Numbered from the stretch's first letter, positions 1 through 9,645 are shown. The stretch: 64,000 nt of DNA from Sphingomonas koreensis (GCA_006438735.1 RCZF01000001.1:1116001-1180000), one strand, 5' to 3'. A program made the numbers and translations. The notes: generated by a model from the letters alone, not told the origin.

Positions 1-994
1 AGCTCGATCGCGGCCCGAGATCGACCGGCAGCGTGTAATCGCCGAGATAGGTTTCGTCGTCGAGCACGATGTCGCGCGTGCCGAGCTTGGCGAATGGATA
101 GCCCTGCTGCGGCAGCGACAGGCTCACATTGGCCTCGGCGCCCTGCACCCGCGCCGCTTCGATCGGATCGCCGACATGGAGCGGCAAGTCCTTGTCGATC
201 AGCCCCGGCGGCACCGTCGGATCGCTCTTCACCGCGATCGAGCCCAATTTATAGAGCTGCCCCGGTGTCGCGCTGACGATCACGCGGACATGGCCCGGAT
301 CGTTGGGCACGCGCTCGATCGTCGAGAGGGCGGTCGCATCGTAATAGCCCAGCGACGTCATCAGCCGCACCGCCAGCGCTTCGTCTTCCTTGGCGCGGGC
401 GTCGACCATCGTCGCATTGTCTGCCTTGCCCTTGCCGTCTTTCAGCGCGGACAGATCGTTGAATTGATCGTCGAGCCCGATCGCGTTGAGCCCGTTGACC
501 ACCACGTCGTAGCGCAGCTCAGGCGCCTTCTCTGCGTTGGCCGCCTGTGTCGCGGTCTGCAGCGGCGCGGTGTCGAAGCTGCCGACCGCCGGCAACGGCT
601 CGCCGAGCTCGGCATCCTGCGCCGGCGCTGCCCCCAATGGCGCGGTCTGCGCGCCCGGCGCCGCAGCCTGATCGCCGGCTTGTGCGCCCTGATCGGTCGG
701 CGCGGTTTCGCCCGGCGTCATCGGCTCGAGCGGCGCTTCAATATCATCAGTAATCGGCGGCAGCGCGCCTTCGAACTGCTGATCGGTGAGGATCGGCTTG
801 TCGCCGTTGGGATCGGCCGGCGGTGCGGGCGGCGTCGTGCTGTCGCCTTGCGGCTGATCGGCGGCCGGCGGCGGCGTCTGCTGCGCAGTCTGCGCGGCAA
901 CGCTTGCCGGCAGCAACAACGCGCCGGACATCAACGCCCACTCAAAACCCGATCGCACTCGCACGCCCGCTCTGTCTCCACCCAGGCCTGACAT
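1..994 (-). CDS. tamA: TamA/BamA-family outer membrane assembly protein, partial (C-terminus beyond the window)
   Basis: The frame is open from an ATG at 994 to the left edge, giving about 331 residues with no stop, so only the N-terminal half is visible. It begins with a signal peptide ending near ASVAAQ, followed by a long proline/alanine/aspartate-rich linker (about residues 40-150). After that come POTRA-like features: RYDVVVNGL, then DARAKEDEALAVRLMTSLGY, GHVRVIVSATPGQLYKLGS, and GYPFAKLGTRDIVLDDET. This order resembles TamA, the outer-membrane partner of TamB in autotransporter and outer-membrane protein assembly. The C-terminal barrel cannot be checked. A BamA paralogue is the alternative. 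It is divergent from the yihY-type gene across about 150 bp. Confidence 0.72.
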   Translation of the reverse strand, partial: MSGLGGDRAGVRVRSGFEWALMSGALLLPASVAAQTAQQTPPPAADQPQGDSTTPPAPPADPNGDKPILTDQQFEGALPPITDDIEAPLEPMTPGETAPTDQGAQAGDQAAAPGAQTAPLGAAPAQDAELGEPLPAVGSFDTAPLQTATQAANAEKAPELRYDVVVNGLNAIGLDDQFNDLSALKDGKGKADNATMVDARAKEDEALAVRLMTSLGYYDATALSTIERVPNDPGHVRVIVSATPGQLYKLGSIAVKSDPTVPPGLIDKDLPLHVGDPIEAARVQGAEANVSLSLPQQGYPFAKLGTRDIVLDDETYLGDYTLPVDLGPRSS

Positions 995-1143
995 GCAACT
1001 GCAGCAAACCCCTCGCGCATAAGCAACGGGCGAGAGTCGATTTTTCTCCCGCCCGCCTGAAATAAAAGGGAAACCGCCGCAAGCACGGACCCTGCCCGCC
1101 GCTTGACCGTTACGAATCGACCTAGAGCGACGGAGTTGCCCCC

Positions 1144-2148
1144 TTGACGAATTCCGTAACGGAAGTCGATCCCGCCACGATCCCCGGCGTCGATTCGCAC
1201 GCGCCCTGGCACCATCCGTGGCGCGCCTGGAAGGCGATTTTCGCGCGCATCTACATCATGGACGGTTATCACCATCTGTCGCTGATGGCGGCGGGCGTGG
1301 CGTTCTACGCGTTCCTTTCTTTCGTTCCGTTGCTCGGCGCGGTGGTGATGACCTACGGACTCGTCGCCGACCCCGCGACAGTTGCCGTGCACATGCAGAC
1401 GATCATCAACCTTGTCCCGCTCGACGCCGCCAAGCTGATCCAGGACCAGTTGACCACCATCGCCACCACCGCCGCGTCGAAGGCGGGAATCGCGTTGATC
1501 ATCGCGCTGGCCTTTTCGATCTACGGCGCGATGCGCGCCTCGGGCGCGATCATCCAGGCGCTCGGCGTGATCTATGAGGAAGAGGACGGCCGCTCGATGC
1601 TGCGGCTCTATTGGCTGTCGGCGCGGATCACCTTGGTCGCGGTGGCAGCCGGCGTCGTTGGGCTGCTCGCCGCCGCGCTGCTCGGCTATCTCGGCAATGC
1701 CGTGAACGTGCTCGGCCAAGCGGGCGTGGTCCTCATTCAGGCGATCACCTGGATCGTCGCCGCCGGCATCGCCAGCTTCGCGTTCGGCGTCGCCTATCGC
1801 TACGGCCCCGATCGCGCCGACGCGCGGTGGGAATGGCTGTCGATCGGCTCGATCGCCGCGACGGTGCTGTGGCTGATCGCGACCGTCCTGTTCGGGCTCT
1901 ACGTCGGCAGTTTCGCCAATTACAACGCGACCTACGGTTCGCTCGGCGCGGTCGTCGTGCTGATGATGTGGCTATGGGTATCGGCCTATGCGATCCTGAT
2001 CGGCGCCGAGATCAACGCCGAGGCCGAGCGCCAGACCGGCGTCGATACGACTACCGGCCCACCGCGCCCGCGCGGCGAGCGCGGCGCGACGGTCGCGGAC
2101 GCGCTGCCGAGCAAACGCCAGAAGAAGCCGCGGCGGGACAAATATTGA
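1144..2148 (+). CDS. YihY/BrkB-family inner membrane protein
   Basis: A 334-residue membrane protein with the YihY/virulence factor BrkB architecture: a conserved N-terminal block around MAAGVAFYAFLSFVPLLGAV (residues 48-67), five or six further hydrophobic segments, and the late signature NYNATYGSLGAVVVLMMWLW. The function of the family is unsettled; the old label 'ribonuclease BN' is wrong for it. The start is a TTG, chosen because GGAG at 1132-1135 lies 8 bases upstream; the next in-frame ATG (1258) would cut into the conserved region. The C-terminus is a basic cytoplasmic tail (KRQKKPRRDK). The sequence CTAGAGCGAC at 1122-1131 just before the Shine-Dalgarno also forms the ends of the repeat at 16592-16726. 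Confidence 0.85.
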   Translation: MTNSVTEVDPATIPGVDSHAPWHHPWRAWKAIFARIYIMDGYHHLSLMAAGVAFYAFLSFVPLLGAVVMTYGLVADPATVAVHMQTIINLVPLDAAKLIQDQLTTIATTAASKAGIALIIALAFSIYGAMRASGAIIQALGVIYEEEDGRSMLRLYWLSARITLVAVAAGVVGLLAAALLGYLGNAVNVLGQAGVVLIQAITWIVAAGIASFAFGVAYRYGPDRADARWEWLSIGSIAATVLWLIATVLFGLYVGSFANYNATYGSLGAVVVLMMWLWVSAYAILIGAEINAEAERQTGVDTTTGPPRPRGERGATVADALPSKRQKKPRRDKY

Positions 2149-2155
2149 ACCCGCG

Positions 2156-4231
2156 CTAGCCTCGCGCCTTGGCCCTCGCCCGATACCGATGCAGCAACGG
2201 CTCGGTATAGCCGTTGGGCTGCGTCAGCCCCTCGAACACCAGCGCCTTGGCCGCCTCGAGCGCGAGGCTCTCGCCGCCCCCCGCCATCGGCCAATACAGC
2301 GGGTCGCCGGCGTTCTGCGCGTCGACCGTCGCCGCCATCCGCGCGAACGCCGCTTCCACCTCGCCCTGCGTCGCCACGCCGTGGAGCATCCAATTGGCGA
2401 TATGCTGCGATGAAATCCGGAGCGTCGCGCGGTCCTCCATCAGCCCGACATCGTCGATATCGGGCACCTTGGAGCAGCCGATTCCCTGATCGATCCAGCG
2501 CACGACATAGCCCAGGATGCCTTGCGCGTTATTGTCGAGCTCGCGCGCCACGTCCTCGCGCGACCAGTTACGCCCGCCCGCCAGCGGTGTGGTCAGCAGC
2601 CCGTCCAGCCCAGGCACGGCCGCGCCGGCGATCTCGCGCTGCCGGGCGAACACATCGACGGCATGATAATGCAGCGCGTGGAGCGTCGCCGCGGTCGGCG
2701 ACGGCACCCAGGCGGTATTCGCACCGCTCATCGGATGCGCGATCTTCTGCGCCATCATGTCGGCCATGCGATCGGGCGCCGCCCACATCCCCTTGCCGAT
2801 CTGCGCCTTGCCGGACAGCCCGTAGGCCAAGCCGATCGCCACATTGCGCTCCTCATACGCCTTAATCCAGGCAGATGATTTCATCTCGGCCTTGGGGATC
2901 ATCGCGCCGGCGCGCATCGCGGTGTGCATCTCGTCGCCGGTGCGATCGAGGAAGCCGGTGTTGATGAACACGATCCGGTCTTTCACCGCATGGATGCACG
3001 CCGCGAGATTGGCCGAGGTGCGCCGCTCCTCGTCCATCACGCCGACCTTGATCGTGTGCCGCGACAGCCCGAGCAGATCCTCCACCGCATCGAACAGCCG
3101 ATCGGTGAAGCCGCACTCTTCGGGCCCGTGCATCTTGGGCTTGACGATGTAGATCGATCCCGCCCGGCTGTTGCCCAGCGTCCCCAGATGCCGAAGATCG
3201 TACAGCCCGATCAGGCTGGTCACGATCGTATCGAGAATGCCCTCGGGCGCCTCGGCCCCATCGGCCAGAATCACCGCAGGCGTCGTCATCAGATGCCCGA
3301 CATTGCGGACGAACAGCAGCGATCGGCCTGGCAGCGTCAGCGCGCCGCCCTCCGGCGTTTCATACACGCGGTCGGGCGCGAGACGCCGCGTCATCGTGCC
3401 GCCGCCCTTCTCGAATGTTTCGGTGAGATCGCCGCGCATCAGCCCCAGCCAGTTGCGATACGCCGCCGCCTTGTCCTCGGCATCGACCGCGGCGATCGAA
3501 TCCTCGAGATCGACGATCGTCGTCAGCGCCGCTTCGAGCACGACGTCGGCGATCCCCGCCGGATCGTCGCGCCCGATCGGCGACGCGCGGTCGATCACCA
3601 CCTCGATGTGCAAGCCGTTGTGCGCGAACATCAGCGTTTCGCCGCGCCGCCCGATCAGTTGCGCCGGATCGCGCAGCACCGGCGCGCCGTCCAGCGCCAC
3701 CCAGCTTCCCTCGGCAAGCGGCACGGCCTCGTCGAGAAACGCCTTGGCACGCGCAATCACTGCCGCGCCGCGCGCCTGATCGTAACCGCCCGGCTCGGCC
3801 GCGCCGGGCAAGACGTCCGTCCCATAGAGCGCGTCATACAGGCTCCCCCAGCGCGCGTTGGCGGCGTTGAGCACGAAGCGGGCGTTGAGCAACGGCACCA
3901 CCAGCTGTGGCCCGGCCATCGTCGCAACCTCGTCATCGACATGGCGCGTGCCGATCGCGAACGGCGCCGGCTCGGGGACGAGATAGCCTATTTCTCGCAG
4001 GAAACTTTCCGGCATCTGCAAGCCTGGATGCGCGCCAAACCAATCGTCGATCTGCGCCTGCAACAGATCGCGCATCGCGAGCAGCGCGCGATTCTCCGGG
4101 GCGAACCGCGCGAAGATCGCGGCAACGCCGGTCCAGAAGTCATCGGCGGCGATGCCGAGCGGCGGCAGCACCTCGCCGTCGATGAAGCGGGCGAGCGGAT
4201 CGGCGACGTCGAGGCCGGCACGGATAGGCAT
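2156..4231 (-). CDS. glcB: malate synthase G
   Basis: Condenses glyoxylate with acetyl-CoA to malate, the second glyoxylate-shunt step or the route for glycolate-derived glyoxylate, in the cytosol. About 691 residues, the length of the monomeric G isoform. Family blocks are clear: [17 protein letters not shown], the [14 protein letters not shown] region, [15 protein letters not shown], and the C-terminal [20 protein letters not shown] block followed by [12 protein letters not shown]. The start is the ATG at 4231 with AGGAGG at 4242-4247 upstream. An in-frame TTG at 4252 would place that Shine-Dalgarno inside the gene, so it was rejected. It is convergent with the BrkB gene, with 7 bp between the stop codons. 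Confidence 0.96.
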   Translation of the reverse strand: MPIRAGLDVADPLARFIDGEVLPPLGIAADDFWTGVAAIFARFAPENRALLAMRDLLQAQIDDWFGAHPGLQMPESFLREIGYLVPEPAPFAIGTRHVDDEVATMAGPQLVVPLLNARFVLNAANARWGSLYDALYGTDVLPGAAEPGGYDQARGAAVIARAKAFLDEAVPLAEGSWVALDGAPVLRDPAQLIGRRGETLMFAHNGLHIEVVIDRASPIGRDDPAGIADVVLEAALTTIVDLEDSIAAVDAEDKAAAYRNWLGLMRGDLTETFEKGGGTMTRRLAPDRVYETPEGGALTLPGRSLLFVRNVGHLMTTPAVILADGAEAPEGILDTIVTSLIGLYDLRHLGTLGNSRAGSIYIVKPKMHGPEECGFTDRLFDAVEDLLGLSRHTIKVGVMDEERRTSANLAACIHAVKDRIVFINTGFLDRTGDEMHTAMRAGAMIPKAEMKSSAWIKAYEERNVAIGLAYGLSGKAQIGKGMWAAPDRMADMMAQKIAHPMSGANTAWVPSPTAATLHALHYHAVDVFARQREIAGAAVPGLDGLLTTPLAGGRNWSREDVARELDNNAQGILGYVVRWIDQGIGCSKVPDIDDVGLMEDRATLRISSQHIANWMLHGVATQGEVEAAFARMAATVDAQNAGDPLYWPMAGGGESLALEAAKALVFEGLTQPNGYTEPLLHRYRARAKARG

Positions 4232-4370
4232 GGGATACAGTCCTCCTGACAAAATCGAACGCGATCGGCCTGGGGAGGGCTGGCCCGCTGTAGGGGCGGA
4301 AAGGCGTCGATTGCAACGGCTTTCGCCCTCGCCGTCATCTAACCCCTCCCGTCATCCGCAACCCCCATTT

Positions 4371-4441
4371 CGTCATCCCCGCGAAAGCGGGGACCCATCT
4401 CGGACGGCGGGTGATTGGTCCCCGCTTTCGCGGGGATGACG
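4371..4441. repeat. REP-like inverted repeat (perfect 25-bp arms)
   Basis: Arms at 4371-4395 and 4417-4441 are exact reverse complements; each starts or ends with CGTCATCCCCGCG and contains its own small hairpin (CCCCGCGAAAGCGGGG). A related copy lies at 15249-15337. It fills the gap between malate synthase and the MarR gene; no coding signal was seen in 4260-4477 apart from it. Confidence 0.85.
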
Positions 4442-4477
4442 AGAAGAAGTGTCACGCCCAGCCGGTCGGCTAGGCTC

Positions 4478-4933
4478 TTACCCCCCATCCCCCTCCAGCG
4501 CCGCCGCCGCCTGCTCGAGCCGATCGAGCATCCCGCGCAGCGCCGCCAGCTCCTCGCCCGCGAAGCCTGCGAAAATCTGCCGTTCGAGCGCCAGCGCCTT
4601 GGGCGCGACCTCGCTGTAGAGCGTCCGCCCGGCGGCGGTCAGCGACAAATGGTGCGATCGCTGATCCTCGGCATTGGGGCTGCGGCTCGCCAGCCCGCGA
4701 TCGACCAGGGCAATCGCTGCGCGGCTCACCGTCACCTTGTCCATCTGCGTCACGCGGCCGATCGCCTGTTGCGTCATCTCGCCGCCCTCCGCGAGCACCG
4801 CGACCAACCGCCATTCAGGGATGCGCAGCCCGAACAGCGCCTGATACGCCGTCGCGATCGCCCCCGACACGCGGTTCGAGGCGATCGACAGCCGATACGG
4901 CAAAAAGTCGTCAAGCTTCAGCGTCTTGGCCAT
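4478..4933 (-). CDS. MarR-family transcriptional regulator
   Basis: A 151-residue winged-helix regulator. An N-terminal helix (FLPYRLSIASNRVSGAI) precedes the wHTH: PEWRLVAVLAEGGEMTQQAI, the recognition helix region TQMDKVTVSRAAIALVDRG, and the wing with the MarR signature SRSPNAEDQRSHHLSLT (usual form DxRxxxLxLT). The start was set at 4933 (GGGGGA upstream); the frame is open further but that extension reads through a dispersed repeat. It lies on the same strand as ggt and about 2 kb from hppD, whose promoter carries a MarR-like palindrome, so control of tyrosine catabolism is a reasonable inference. MarR regulators next to hppD/hmgA are known in other bacteria. Confidence 0.88.
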   Translation of the reverse strand: MAKTLKLDDFLPYRLSIASNRVSGAIATAYQALFGLRIPEWRLVAVLAEGGEMTQQAIGRVTQMDKVTVSRAAIALVDRGLASRSPNAEDQRSHHLSLTAAGRTLYSEVAPKALALERQIFAGFAGEELAALRGMLDRLEQAAAALEGDGG

Positions 4934-4947
4934 GCGTCCCCCAAAAG

Positions 4948-5030
4948 CCCTCTCCCCGCTTGCGGGGAGAGGGTTGGGAGAGGGGCAGTGCTTAGCGATC
5001 CGTTCGCCGCAGCCACCTCTCCCAACCCTC
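4948..5030. repeat. dispersed foldback repeat overlapping the ggt stop codon
   Basis: Contains a hairpin at 4948-4973 (CCCTCTCCCCGC / GCGGGGAGAGGG) and a perfect 15-bp inverted repeat, 4969-4983 with 5016-5030. The right arm ends within the ggt stop codon (5029-5031). Related CCTCTCCC motifs form the ends of the element at 8060-8232. Confidence 0.7.
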
Positions 5031-6810
5031 AATATCCCTCGGCCGCTCCCGCCGGCCGCCGCCGGTCGTTCGCGCCTTGCAGCACGCCGGTCTTGGGATC
5101 GACCAGGATCGCCTCGTCCGCCCCGATCGCGGCGATCGGTGTCAACTTATAGCCCATCGCCGTCAGCTTCGCGCTTTCGGCGGGATCGAGATAGCCCGGC
5201 TCGGTCAGCACCTCATCGGGCAGCCACTGGTGATGGAAGCGCGGCGCATTCACTGCCTGCTGCATGTTCATTCCGTAATCGACCACATCGATGATCGTCT
5301 GCAATACCGTGGTGATGATCGTCGATCCGCCGGGGCTACCGGTCACCATGAAGGTCTTGCCATTCGGCCCCAGCACGATCGTCGGCGACATCGACGATAG
5401 CGGGCGCTTGCCCGGCCCCACCGCATTGGCCGCGCCCTGCACCAGCCCGAAGCTATTGGGCACGCCGGGCTTCGAAGTGAAATCGTCCATCTCGTTATTG
5501 AGGAAGAAGCCGGTGTCGCCCGCCATCTTGCCGACGCCGAACAGATAGTTGAGCGTATAGGTTACCGCGACGGCGTTGCCCTGCGCATCGACCACCGAAT
5601 AATGCGTCGTGTTGGTGCCCTCGGTGGCGCCCACCCCGCCCTTGATCGCGCTCGACGGCGTCGCCTTGTCGGGCAGGATCGAGGCGCGCAGCTTCGCCGC
5701 GTGCGCGTCGGAGATCAGCCGGGCGACGGGATTGTGCACGAACGCCGGATCGCCCAGATCGGTGTTGCGATCGGCAAACGCGCGGCGCTCGGCCTCGACG
5801 ATATAATGCGTCGCCTGCGCCGATCCGTAGCCATAGCTGCCGAGCGGATAGCCCTCGACGGTCTTGAGGATTTCGCACACCGTCGCCCCGCCCGAGCTCG
5901 GTGGCGGCGCGGCGACGATCGTGTGGCTGCGGTAGCTGCACGTCACCGGCGTATCCCAATTGACCGTATAGCCGGCAAAATCCTGCATCGTGAACAGCCC
6001 GCCATTGGCCTGGCTCGCCGCCACCATCTTCTGCGCGATCGGTCCGCTGTAAAACGCCTTGCTGCCCTGTCGGGCGATGGCCTTCAGCGTCTTGGCGAGA
6101 TTGGCCTGCACCAGCCGATCGCCGGCCTTCCACGGCTGGCCGTGATTGAGGAAGATCGCCGCGACATTGGGCTCGATCGCGAAATCCTTGGCGCGCTCGT
6201 CGAGGATCTTCACGTCGCCCGGCGCGAGCACATAGCCCTGCTCGGCCAGCGCAATCGCCGGCGCGATCACTTTTTTGAGCGGCATCGTGCCATATTTGGC
6301 GAGCGCCTCGTTGAGCCCCATCACCGTTCCCGGCACGCCGACGCCGAGATAGGTCCCCGTGCTGCGGCCGGGCACGACATTGCCCTGGGCATCCTGAAAC
6401 AGCGCCGCGGTCGCCTTCAGCGGCGCCTTCTCGCGGAAATCAAGAAACAGGTTCTTGCCGCTCGCCAGATGGACGACCATGAACCCGCCGCCGCCGATGT
6501 TGCCGCAGCAGGGGTGCACCACCGCCTCGGCGTAACCGACCGCGACCGCGGCATCGACGGCATTGCCGCCGGCCTTGAGGATCGACACGCCGACGTCGGT
6601 CGCCAGATGCTCGGCGGCAACGACCATCGCATGCGGCGCGGTCACCGGCGCCGCGCTGCGCCAGTCGCCCGCCACCGGCTGAGCGCTCGATTGGTCGAGC
6701 GCGCGCGTCGAAATTTGCGGGGTCGCCGTCGGCGTCTGCTGGGCCGACGCGCCAGACGCCAGCACGAAGCTCGAAAGAGCGGTCAATCCAACAAGCCGCG
6801 CGTGCATCAT
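5029..6810 (-). CDS. ggt: gamma-glutamyltransferase (glutathione hydrolase proenzyme)
   Basis: Hydrolyses or transfers the gamma-glutamyl group of glutathione in the periplasm; made as a proenzyme that cleaves itself into two subunits. About 593 residues. A signal peptide ends at SGASAQQ. The block GGNAVDAAVAVGYAEAVVHP and the glycine-rich NIGGGGFMVVH are conserved. The autoprocessing site is in TEGTNTTHYSVVD, where the first Thr (about residue 401) becomes the N-terminal nucleophile of the small subunit. Later motifs LNNEMDDF and GKRPLSSMSPT match the family. The first of three possible starts is a TTG (6813); the ATG at 6810 was chosen, with GGGAG upstream. It is divergent from hppD; any role in tyrosine catabolism is not evident from the sequence. 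Confidence 0.96.
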   Translation of the reverse strand: MMHARLVGLTALSSFVLASGASAQQTPTATPQISTRALDQSSAQPVAGDWRSAAPVTAPHAMVVAAEHLATDVGVSILKAGGNAVDAAVAVGYAEAVVHPCCGNIGGGGFMVVHLASGKNLFLDFREKAPLKATAALFQDAQGNVVPGRSTGTYLGVGVPGTVMGLNEALAKYGTMPLKKVIAPAIALAEQGYVLAPGDVKILDERAKDFAIEPNVAAIFLNHGQPWKAGDRLVQANLAKTLKAIARQGSKAFYSGPIAQKMVAASQANGGLFTMQDFAGYTVNWDTPVTCSYRSHTIVAAPPPSSGGATVCEILKTVEGYPLGSYGYGSAQATHYIVEAERRAFADRNTDLGDPAFVHNPVARLISDAHAAKLRASILPDKATPSSAIKGGVGATEGTNTTHYSVVDAQGNAVAVTYTLNYLFGVGKMAGDTGFFLNNEMDDFTSKPGVPNSFGLVQGAANAVGPGKRPLSSMSPTIVLGPNGKTFMVTGSPGGSTIITTVLQTIIDVVDYGMNMQQAVNAPRFHHQWLPDEVLTEPGYLDPAESAKLTAMGYKLTPIAAIGADEAILVDPKTGVLQGANDRRRPAGAAEGY

Positions 6811-6919
6811 CAAGGCAGGTCTCCCTAAAAATCGATCGAGTCATCCCGCGCATAGAACAACCGCCCGCACTTGCCAAAGCGGCGCGGGAAACCTCCGCTC
6901 GCACATCCGTTCGAAAAAT

Positions 6920-6948
6920 TTGAATGAGGGCATGCATGATGGTATAGT
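6920..6948 (+). promoter_or_regulatory. predicted hppD promoter
   Basis: A -35 box TTGAAT (6920-6925), a 17-bp spacer and a -10 box TATAGT (6943-6948), close to the sigma-70 consensus. This predicts a start site near 6955 and a short leader before the hppD ATG at 6977. Confidence 0.6.
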
Positions 6949-6962
6949 TTCATTTGATACTA
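6945..6962. promoter_or_regulatory. 18-bp palindromic operator overlapping the hppD -10 box
   Basis: The site has the form TAGTnTCAnnTGAnACTA, with 14 of 18 positions symmetric. It overlaps the -10 box and the expected start site, a placement suited to repression. Length and symmetry are those of MarR-family operators, and a MarR gene is 2 kb away (4478-4933). Confidence 0.55.
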
Positions 6963-6976
6963 ACTGGAGAGACGCC

Positions 6977-8050
6977 ATGACCGCCGAGCAGAACGACAAC
7001 CCGATGGGCCTCGATGGCTTCGAATTCGTCGAATTCACCGGCCCCGATCCCGACGCGCTGGCCGATCTGTTCGTCAAGATGGGCTTCACGCATGTCGGCA
7101 CGCACAAGTCGAAGAACGTTCGCCGCTATGCGCAAGGCGACATCAACTTCCTGTTGAACATGGATAATGCCGGCCAGGTTGCGGGTTTCCGCGAAGCGCA
7201 CGGCCCCTCTGCCAACGCGATGGCGTTCCGCGTCGCGGATGCGCAGAAGGCGTTGCAGCTCGCTGTCGAAAACGGGGCGGTCGCGGTCAAGGGCGATCGC
7301 GGTCAGGGCGAGCTCGACATTCCCGCGATCGAAGGGATCGGTGGCGCGAACCTTTACCTGGTCGACAAGCACCACGATGAAACGATCTACGACACCGATT
7401 TCACGCCGACGGGCGCGGGCGTGAACGACAATTCGGTCGGTCTCGATACGCTCGATCATCTGACGCACAATCTGCAGCGCGGTCGGATGGATTACTGGGC
7501 ACATTATTACGAGACGATCTTCAATTTCCGGCAAATCCGCTATTTCGATATCGAGGGCCAATCGACCGGCCTGTTCTCCAAGGCGATGACCGCGCCCGAC
7601 AACAAGATCCGTATCCCCTTGAACGAAAGCCAGGACGAGCATTCGCAGATCGAGGAATTCATCAAGGATTATAAGGGCGAAGGTATCCAGCATCTCGCGC
7701 TGGCGACCGACGACATCTTCAAGACGGTCGATACGTTGCGCGCCAACGGCGTCCGCTTCCAGACCGCGCCCGACACCTATTTCGATCTGATCGACAAGCG
7801 CCTGCCCGGCCACAATCACGACGTCCAGGAAATGCGCAAGCGCCACGTCCTGATCGACGGCGCACCCGAAACCGGCGGCGGTCTGCTGCTACAGATCTTC
7901 ACCGAAAACATGGTCGGCCCGATCTTCTTCGAGATTATCCAGCGCAAGGGAAACGAGGGCTTCGGCGAGGGCAATTTCAAGGCGCTGTTCGAATCGATCG
8001 AGCTCGATCAAATTCGCCGCGGTGTCGTGCCGGGGAAAGTCGAGGCTTGA
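6977..8050 (+). CDS. hppD: 4-hydroxyphenylpyruvate dioxygenase
   Basis: Converts 4-hydroxyphenylpyruvate to homogentisate with Fe(II) and O2, the second step of tyrosine degradation. 357 residues in two VOC-type halves. The three iron ligands are visible: His161 in LDHLTHNL, His239 in GIQHLALATDD and Glu319 in GPIFFEIIQRKG. The C-terminal block FGEGNFKALFESIELDQIRRGV is typical. The start is the ATG at 6977 with GGAGAG at 6966-6971; the open frame further upstream covers the promoter. It is followed by hmgA on the same strand across a repeat element. Confidence 0.97.
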   Translation: MTAEQNDNPMGLDGFEFVEFTGPDPDALADLFVKMGFTHVGTHKSKNVRRYAQGDINFLLNMDNAGQVAGFREAHGPSANAMAFRVADAQKALQLAVENGAVAVKGDRGQGELDIPAIEGIGGANLYLVDKHHDETIYDTDFTPTGAGVNDNSVGLDTLDHLTHNLQRGRMDYWAHYYETIFNFRQIRYFDIEGQSTGLFSKAMTAPDNKIRIPLNESQDEHSQIEEFIKDYKGEGIQHLALATDDIFKTVDTLRANGVRFQTAPDTYFDLIDKRLPGHNHDVQEMRKRHVLIDGAPETGGGLLLQIFTENMVGPIFFEIIQRKGNEGFGEGNFKALFESIELDQIRRGVVPGKVEA

Positions 8051-8059
8051 CCGCAATGT

Positions 8060-8232
8060 CCTCTCCCTCGAGGGGAGAGGATACGAAGACTTGGCAGCTT
8101 GCTGCCTAGTCGCAGTTGGTGAGGGTGGAGCCCCGAGGGTGAACGGCAGTATCTGCCGCCCCACTCTCACCAAGCTACGCTAGCGAGCAAGCTCGCAAGC
8201 TTTGCTATCCTCTCCCCTCAAGGGAGAGGATA
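8060..8232. repeat. MITE-like foldback repeat between hppD and hmgA
   Basis: Each end is a hairpin: CCTCTCCC-TCGA-GGGGAGAGG at 8060-8080 and a perfect 11-bp stem at 8206-8216 with 8222-8232. The inner parts are also inverted (TTGGTGAGGGTGG near 8115; CCACTCTCACCAAG near 8161-8174), so the whole 173 bp can fold back. No open frame is present. The right-hand hairpin arm contains the hmgA Shine-Dalgarno GGGAGAGG. Confidence 0.75.
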
Positions 8233-8235
8233 ATT

Positions 8236-9531
8236 ATGTCTAACTATATGACCGGCTTCGGCAACCACTTCGCCACCGAAGCGATTGCCAGCGCTCTCCC
8301 CGTCGGCCGCAATTCGCCGCAAAAACCGGCGTTCGGGCTGTATACCGAGCAGCTCTCCGGCACGGCGTTCACCGCGCCGCGACATGAGAACCGCCGATCG
8401 TGGCTCTATCGCCTGCGGCCCTCGGCGGCACACCCGGCCTTCACCCGCTACGACGGCGCCAAGCTGTTCGCGCCCGGCGTCGTCGAGCAGCCGTTCGCGC
8501 CCAACCGGCTGCGTTGGGGACCGTTAGGCATCGACGGCGACGCCGACTGGCTCGACAGCCTCACGACGATGGTCGTCGCCGGCGACGGCCCGACGACACA
8601 GGCCGGCGTCGCGGTCCACATCTACCGCGCTACCAAGGACATGGAAAATCGCGCCTTCGTCAGCGGCGACGGCGAGCTTGTCGTCATTCCCGAACAGGGC
8701 CGGCTCACACTGTTGACGGAGCTTGGCCGGATCGACCTGAGGCCCGGTGAAATCGCGCTGATCCCGCGCGGCGTCCGCTTTCGCGTCACGCTGCCAGACG
8801 GCAGCGCGCGCGGCTATGTCGCGGAGAACCACGGCCAGCCATTCCGCCTCCCCGATCTCGGCCCGATCGGCGCCAACGGCCTCGCCAACCCGCGCGATTT
8901 CGAAACGCCGGTCGCCTGGTTCGAGGATGCGGAGGGCGATTTCGAGCTGGTCCAGAAATTCCGCGGCTCGCTGTGGACCACCAATCTCGGCCGCAGCCCG
9001 CTCGACGTCGTCGCCTGGCACGGCAATTTCGCACCGTGCAAATACGATCTGTTCAAGTTCAACACGATCGGCAGCATCAGCTTCGATCATCCCGATCCGT
9101 CGATCTTCACCGTGCTCACCTCGCCCAGCGACGTGCCCGGCACCGCCAACGTCGATTTCGTCATCTTCCCGCCACGCTGGCTGGTCGCCGAGAACACCTT
9201 CCGGCCGCCGTGGTTCCACCGCAACGTGATGAGCGAATGCATGGGGCTGATCACCGGCGCCTATGATGCCAAGGCGGAAGGCTTCCAGCCCGGCGCGCTG
9301 TCGCTGCACAATCAGATGAGCGGCCACGGCCCCGATGTCGCAAGCTGGAAGGGCGCGAGCGCGGCAGCGCTCAAGCCGCACAAGATCGAGGACACGATGG
9401 CGTTCATGGTCGAAAGCCGCTGGATCTTCTCGCCGACCGAGCATTCGCTGAAGACGAGCGCGCTCGACGAGGATTACGACCAGGTGTGGTCGGGATTTCC
9501 CAAGGCGACCGTCCCGTCAGAACAGGGTTAA
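8236..9531 (+). CDS. hmgA: homogentisate 1,2-dioxygenase
   Basis: Opens the homogentisate ring to maleylacetoacetate, the step after HppD. 431 residues, the normal length. The N-terminal [14 protein letters not shown] and [14 protein letters not shown] are family signatures. Iron ligands by alignment in mind with the human enzyme: His328 and Glu334 in [14 protein letters not shown], and His364 in QMSGHGPD. The start ATG is 3 bases after a repeat element, and its Shine-Dalgarno lies in that repeat's hairpin. Genes for maleylacetoacetate isomerase and fumarylacetoacetase are not in the window. Confidence 0.97.
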   Translation: MSNYMTGFGNHFATEAIASALPVGRNSPQKPAFGLYTEQLSGTAFTAPRHENRRSWLYRLRPSAAHPAFTRYDGAKLFAPGVVEQPFAPNRLRWGPLGIDGDADWLDSLTTMVVAGDGPTTQAGVAVHIYRATKDMENRAFVSGDGELVVIPEQGRLTLLTELGRIDLRPGEIALIPRGVRFRVTLPDGSARGYVAENHGQPFRLPDLGPIGANGLANPRDFETPVAWFEDAEGDFELVQKFRGSLWTTNLGRSPLDVVAWHGNFAPCKYDLFKFNTIGSISFDHPDPSIFTVLTSPSDVPGTANVDFVIFPPRWLVAENTFRPPWFHRNVMSECMGLITGAYDAKAEGFQPGALSLHNQMSGHGPDVASWKGASAAALKPHKIEDTMAFMVESRWIFSPTEHSLKTSALDEDYDQVWSGFPKATVPSEQG

Positions 9532-9645
9532 CGTGCCGGTAGTTAATAGCACACGGGCTCGTCCAATATCGGCACGCTGAAAATGCCGGGGTGGCCAGCC
9601 GTCCTGTTTTGAGCGACCGTTCGACCAGCGAACGGGAGACCTAAG

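Noticed and set aside
176..991. 271-codon plus-strand frame at the left edge
   Set aside because: The minus frame holds a signal peptide and POTRA-like blocks of TamA; the plus frame is basic and low in motifs.
2924..4249. Long plus-strand frame over malate synthase
   Set aside because: Shadow of glcB; no domain and arginine-rich throughout.
4933..5032. N-terminal extension of the first MarR regulator
   Set aside because: It translates a dispersed repeat; GGGGGA before the ATG at 4933 gives a better start.
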